A DNA stretch of 64,000 bases, from positions 4,234,000 through 4,297,999 of the forward strand of contig NZ_AP025305.1 in the NCBI RefSeq assembly GCF_036492635.1, given 5' to 3'. This document shows, in pieces, positions 60,695 through 64,000 of this stretch (its first letter is position 1; every line of letters begins with the position of its first letter). The position numbers were made by a program, and so were the translations under genes. The DNA comes from Aureibacter tunicatorum (GTDB lineage Bacteria > Bacteroidota > Bacteroidia > Cytophagales > Cyclobacteriaceae). The notes under the pieces were generated by a model. It was not told where the DNA came from. It saw nothing but the letters and a program-made list of their open reading frames with translations, and did no database searches.

Positions 60695-61795
60695 TTGGAA
60701 AATAGCACTTCAAACAAGCAACACTTCTCCAATACGCTTATCAATTGGTATCATCAAAATAAAAGAAATCTTCCATGGAGAAACACCACCTCTGCATATC
60801 ATATATGGCTGTCGGAGATCATCCTTCAGCAAACCCGGGTAAGTCAGGGACTCCCTTATTATCAGCAATTTACAGAAAAATTTCCGACTATTCAAGACTT
60901 AGCCAATGCTCAAGAAGATGAGGTCATGAGAACATGGCAAGGTTTGGGGTATTATTCACGAGCCAGAAACCTTCACAAATGCGCGAAAATCATCACTGAA
61001 AACTTTTTAGGAAAATTCCCGGAAAGCTACAAAGAACTGCTAAAATTGCCTGGAATAGGTCCATATACAGGAGCCGCAATCGCATCTTTCGCTTTCAAAG
61101 AGCCTGTTCCAGCTATAGATGGAAACGCGTATCGTGTCTTATCTAGGGTCTTCGGCTTGGACCATGACCTGTCTGAAAGCAAAACTTTTCGAAAATTTTT
61201 CGAGGCTTCAGGCCAATTGATCCCCGACAACAATCCCGATGATTACAATCAAGCGATCATGGAATTTGGAGCGATGCACTGTACGCCTAAAAACCCAAAC
61301 TGCCAAGAATGTCCTTTTATTTCCTCGTGCTTTGCCTATGAAAACAACCAGCAACATCTGCTACCTGTAAAGACCAAAAAAACAAAAGTCAGCAAAAGAC
61401 ATATGAATTATTTAGTCTTCAGGCATGCGGATACTTTTTTCATGAAACAAAGAAGCGGCAAGGATATTTGGCAAGGTCTTTATGATTTCTATTGCTTAGA
61501 AAGCGAAAACAACCCAGACATAAACGAAATCGAAGACAAATTGCTCTTTAGTTTGCTAAATTCAGGCGCTATAGTAGAACATGAATCTACCGTTTACAAA
61601 CATGTTCTATCACACCGACAACTGTTTATTCGATTTTACGTAATAGATGTTCAAAGTTCGGCAAATGTCCAAATGCTGGAACAATCAGATTTGATCGCTT
61701 TTGAAAAAGAAACCTTGGAGGAAATTCCAAAACCTATTATTATTGACAAATTTTTGAAAATTTACAACGGCGAACAAAACTTGTTAATCTTATAA
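60695..61795 (+). CDS. mutY: A/G-specific adenine glycosylase MutY
   Basis: This enzyme removes adenine mispaired with 8-oxoguanine. The catalytic Glu in SEIILQQTRV, the HhH motif LPGIGPYTGAAIASF, the catalytic Asp in PAIDGNAYRVLSR and the [4Fe-4S] set CTPKNPNCQECPFISSC are all present, followed by a C-terminal NUDIX-like domain (about 235-355). The start is a TTG at 60695; an in-frame stop lies just upstream and no ATG fits. It begins the mutY-ssb-gldE-gldD order conserved in Bacteroidota. Confidence 0.94.
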   Translation: MENSTSNKQHFSNTLINWYHQNKRNLPWRNTTSAYHIWLSEIILQQTRVSQGLPYYQQFTEKFPTIQDLANAQEDEVMRTWQGLGYYSRARNLHKCAKIITENFLGKFPESYKELLKLPGIGPYTGAAIASFAFKEPVPAIDGNAYRVLSRVFGLDHDLSESKTFRKFFEASGQLIPDNNPDDYNQAIMEFGAMHCTPKNPNCQECPFISSCFAYENNQQHLLPVKTKKTKVSKRHMNYLVFRHADTFFMKQRSGKDIWQGLYDFYCLESENNPDINEIEDKLLFSLLNSGAIVEHESTVYKHVLSHRQLFIRFYVIDVQSSANVQMLEQSDLIAFEKETLEEIPKPIIIDKFLKIYNGEQNLLIL

Positions 61796-61810
61796 ATATA
61801 CATCCAAATT

Positions 61811-62296
61811 ATGGCAGGAGTAAATAAAGTAATTCTAGTCGGCAACCTAGGAAGAGATCCTGAAATCAGACATCTAGAAAACGGAACGCCAGTAGCCAAC
61901 TTCACTCTAGCGACATCCGAATCTTATACCGACCGCAATACTAAAGAAAGAAAAACAACAACTGAATGGCACAACATTGTACTTTGGAGAGGCTTGGCTG
62001 AAATCGCTGAGAAATACCTTAGAAAGGGCAACAGCGTGTATATAGAAGGAAAAATCACTACAAGATCTTACCAAGATCAACAAGGTGTAACGAAATATAT
62101 TACTGAAATCGTAGGCCAAAACATGACTATGCTCGGTGGAGCTCAAAGAAACGACAACGCCGGCAATGGCTACCCTGCTCAACAACCAGCAAACCAGCAA
62201 GTCAACTCGCCTCAAGCCCAACCTATGGCTAGCAAGCAAGAGACTCCTGCTTCGGTTGACTTTTCTTCTGACGAAACGGATGATTTGCCATTCTAA
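61811..62296 (+). CDS. ssb: Single-stranded DNA-binding protein
   Basis: Coats single-stranded DNA in replication and repair. The OB fold has [41 protein letters not shown] and GKSVYIEG-like strands. A Gln/Pro-rich linker (about 115-145) and the acidic tip DETDDLPF, which binds partner proteins, complete it. 161 residues is normal. It lies 15 bp after mutY. Confidence 0.96.
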   Translation: MAGVNKVILVGNLGRDPEIRHLENGTPVANFTLATSESYTDRNTKERKTTTEWHNIVLWRGLAEIAEKYLRKGNSVYIEGKITTRSYQDQQGVTKYITEIVGQNMTMLGGAQRNDNAGNGYPAQQPANQQVNSPQAQPMASKQETPASVDFSSDETDDLPF

Positions 62297-62306
62297 TATC
62301 AAACTC

Positions 62307-62340
62307 AATCCTTCTTTTTTAAGGAAGGATTTTCTTTTTT
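62307..62340 (+). terminator. Terminator of ssb
   Basis: An 8-bp stem AATCCTTC / GAAGGATT is followed by a T-rich run. Confidence 0.75.
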
Positions 62341-62444
62341 CGATTTTCGACAAAAAATTTGCATCATTACAAAAAAATCGAAATATTGATATAAATGCAC
62401 AAGCATCTAAATAAGTATTCTTAAACTAAATTTCAACACATTCC

Positions 62445-63791
62445 TTGGAAACGACATTTGCGAATCTGGATGACCCATATCCCAGTATCCTTAGTGCTAT
62501 TTTATTAAGCGCTACAGATTATCCTTTATTTTTCTACGGCACTAATGCCTTGATATTTATCATTCTACTTACGCTATCCTTTTTAGTCTCCGGCTCCGAA
62601 GTGGCCTTTTTTTCACTCAGTCCTGATCAAGTAGAACAGTGCAAGAATTCAAACTCCAGCAGTGACAAAATGATTTCCAACCTCTTGGAAAAACCCAAAA
62701 GACTGCTTGCTACAATACTCATACTCAATAACTTGATAAATATCGCCATAGTAACATTATCCACTATTGTGATATGGAATGTCACGGGCACAAAAGACGG
62801 TAGCGACTTCTTTGTTTTTCTATTGCAAACAGTCATTGTAACGATATTGATCCTTTTCTTTGGCGAAGTAATCCCTAAGAACTATGCGCTGTTCAATAGC
62901 CTTAATTTTGCCAAAATCATGGGCAAACCGCTTGCTTGGTCCGCTACTTTTTTAAAGCCCCTATCTTGGAGCTTAATGACGCTCAGCAATATCATCGAGC
63001 GAAGAGTGGAAAAAAAGGGCTACAATGTTTCCATAGACGAACTTAACCACGCTCTGGATATAACCAAAGATGACAGCACAAAAGAAGAACAAGAAATATT
63101 AAAAGGCATTGTAAACTTTGGAACGCTTTCAGTGAAGCAAGTAATGACAGTAAGGCTGGATATCACTTGTATCGCCACTGACTCCAATTTCAAAGAATTG
63201 ATAAAACTCATCAAAGAAACATCATTTTCAAGAATACCAGTATATCAAGACAGCATCGACAAAATCGAAGGCATTCTTTACGTAAAAGATCTGCTTCCGC
63301 ACTTGGACAAGGATGAAAATTTCAATTGGAAAGAACTACTGCGTCCAACATATTTTGTTCCTGAGACAAAGAAAATCGATGTTCTCCTCAAAGAGTTTCA
63401 AAATAAAAGAGTCCATATGGCCATTGTTGTTGATGAATATGGCGGAACTTCAGGTCTTATTACGATGGAAGACATCTTAGAAGAAATCGTAGGAGAAATC
63501 AACGACGAATTCGATATTCCTGAGGAAGAAGGGTATAGTAAAGTAAACGATAATACTTTTATTTTTGATGCTAAAACCTCTTTGAACGATTTCTGCAAAC
63601 TATCCAATATTGACACTGAAACGTTCGAGGATGTAAAAGGAGAAAGCGAATCTTTGGGCGGCTTGCTTTTGGAAATCAATCATGTGATTCCATCGGCTGG
63701 CACTCAGATTATCTACAAGGAGTTCACGTTCACAGTAATCAATTCCGACAAGAAAAGATTGAGAAAAATAAAGGTGAATATCAATCGATAA
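62445..63791 (+). CDS. gldE: Gliding motility-associated protein GldE (CNNM/CBS/CorC domains)
   Basis: An inner-membrane protein of the CNNM/hemolysin-C type. Three or four helices (about 30-190, including [20 protein letters not shown]) precede a CBS pair (about 225-350) and a CorC_HlyC domain (about 365-448). In gliding Bacteroidota the gene next to gldD is named gldE; GldD is a T9SS-related lipoprotein, and GldE overlaps functionally with it. The start is a TTG at 62445; no in-frame ATG is available. The following gene is gldD. Confidence 0.9.
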   Translation: METTFANLDDPYPSILSAILLSATDYPLFFYGTNALIFIILLTLSFLVSGSEVAFFSLSPDQVEQCKNSNSSSDKMISNLLEKPKRLLATILILNNLINIAIVTLSTIVIWNVTGTKDGSDFFVFLLQTVIVTILILFFGEVIPKNYALFNSLNFAKIMGKPLAWSATFLKPLSWSLMTLSNIIERRVEKKGYNVSIDELNHALDITKDDSTKEEQEILKGIVNFGTLSVKQVMTVRLDITCIATDSNFKELIKLIKETSFSRIPVYQDSIDKIEGILYVKDLLPHLDKDENFNWKELLRPTYFVPETKKIDVLLKEFQNKRVHMAIVVDEYGGTSGLITMEDILEEIVGEINDEFDIPEEEGYSKVNDNTFIFDAKTSLNDFCKLSNIDTETFEDVKGESESLGGLLLEINHVIPSAGTQIIYKEFTFTVINSDKKRLRKIKVNINR

Positions 63792-63935
63792 TCAACCAAA
63801 TGCTAAATATTAGCGCAAAGCTAAATCACTAATTAATTTGATTTTGTCAAAAATGATTGTTATCATGGTGATTCGGTCTGCTGAAATTTATATATTTCGA
63901 AAGACCGAACAAATACACAATCAAAACCACAGCAA

Positions 63936-64000
63936 ATGCCGAAAATTGACAAATATCTTTCTGTGCTTATAGCCATTGTTTTCATCATGATTAACGCTTG
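63936..64000 (+). CDS. gldD: GldD-like gliding/T9SS lipoprotein, N-terminal 21 codons (truncated by window edge)
   Basis: The window ends inside a frame that starts MPKIDKYLSVLIAIVFIMIN and continues A-(C) at the edge: a lipoprotein signal whose cysteine codon is cut. Position directly after gldE, in the order found across Bacteroidota, makes GldD the likely identity (inference from context plus signal type). Confidence 0.7.
   Translation, partial: MPKIDKYLSVLIAIVFIMINA

Noticed and set aside
1-64000. Search for prophage, transposase, integrase, CRISPR or defence genes
   Set aside because: No open frame shows such motifs; gene content is housekeeping, respiratory and envelope-related throughout.

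Overview
The window comes from the chromosome of an AT-rich member of the Bacteroidota, most likely a Cytophagales-type, gliding or surface-active, probably marine bacterium (inference). The evidence is the run mutY-ssb-gldE-(gldD) at the right edge, a giant secreted protein ending in a type IX secretion (T9SS) sorting domain, a PorE-like TPR/propeller/OmpA protein, a Na+-NQR subunit, Bacteroidota-style promoters (TAnnTTTG at -7) and Bacteroidota-type versions of PurM, Tgt, AccD and the TonB receptor. I see no prophage, insertion sequence, CRISPR array or rRNA. Nearly everything reads as vertically inherited chromosome.

Left part (1-18.3 kb): the 3' end of a BatE-like TPR/SH3 gene, the disaggregase ClpB, a 2642-residue repeat-built cell-surface protein, a small two-domain lipoprotein, a MATE exporter, PurM, the PorE-like envelope protein and ribosomal protein bL31 (type B).

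Respiratory part (18.3-34.3 kb): first a periplasmic nitrate reductase operon on the minus strand (napD, napA, a tetraheme cytochrome that looks like a doubled NapB, a tetraheme lipoprotein, a four-cluster Fe-S protein and an NrfD-type membrane quinol dehydrogenase), with a divergent outer-membrane porin. It contains no NapC, NapG or NapH, so quinol oxidation probably runs NrfD -> Fe-S protein -> tetraheme lipoprotein -> doubled NapB -> NapA. After a GlmU-like sugar nucleotidyltransferase and tRNA-Ala comes a second, seven-gene minus-strand operon that encodes a caa3-type oxidase (II, I, III, CtaG, small subunit) followed by Rieske protein and a cytochrome b fused to a cytochrome c domain. This is a quinol-to-oxygen chain in one transcription unit, with the c hemes built into subunit II and cytochrome b.

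Middle part (34.3-48.3 kb): a YfiR-like/SpoIIE phosphatase with two unknown neighbours, an orphan nqrF, accD, a TonB receptor with its HYC_CC_PP partner (probable metal uptake), feoAB with a candidate metal-responsive operator plus a 2'-5' RNA ligase-like gene, rsmG, an ECF sigma factor and a glycosyltransferase.

Right part (48.5-64 kb): tgt-lptG-eamA, an STAS-like small protein with a second EamA transporter, lpd, an M20 dipeptidase, ispE, RNase E/G preceded by a 29-residue very basic protein, a TPR protein, HU, mutY, ssb, gldE and the first codons of gldD.

The most unusual signals are in the nitrate reductase electron-transfer chain (a duplicated NapB module, a missing Fe-S ligand cysteine and a Tat/lipobox signal), the fused bc-caa3 operon, the loss of zinc ligands in several normally zinc-binding housekeeping proteins (bL31, AccD, Tgt), and the 4 x 552 bp tandem repeats in the giant adhesin-like gene.
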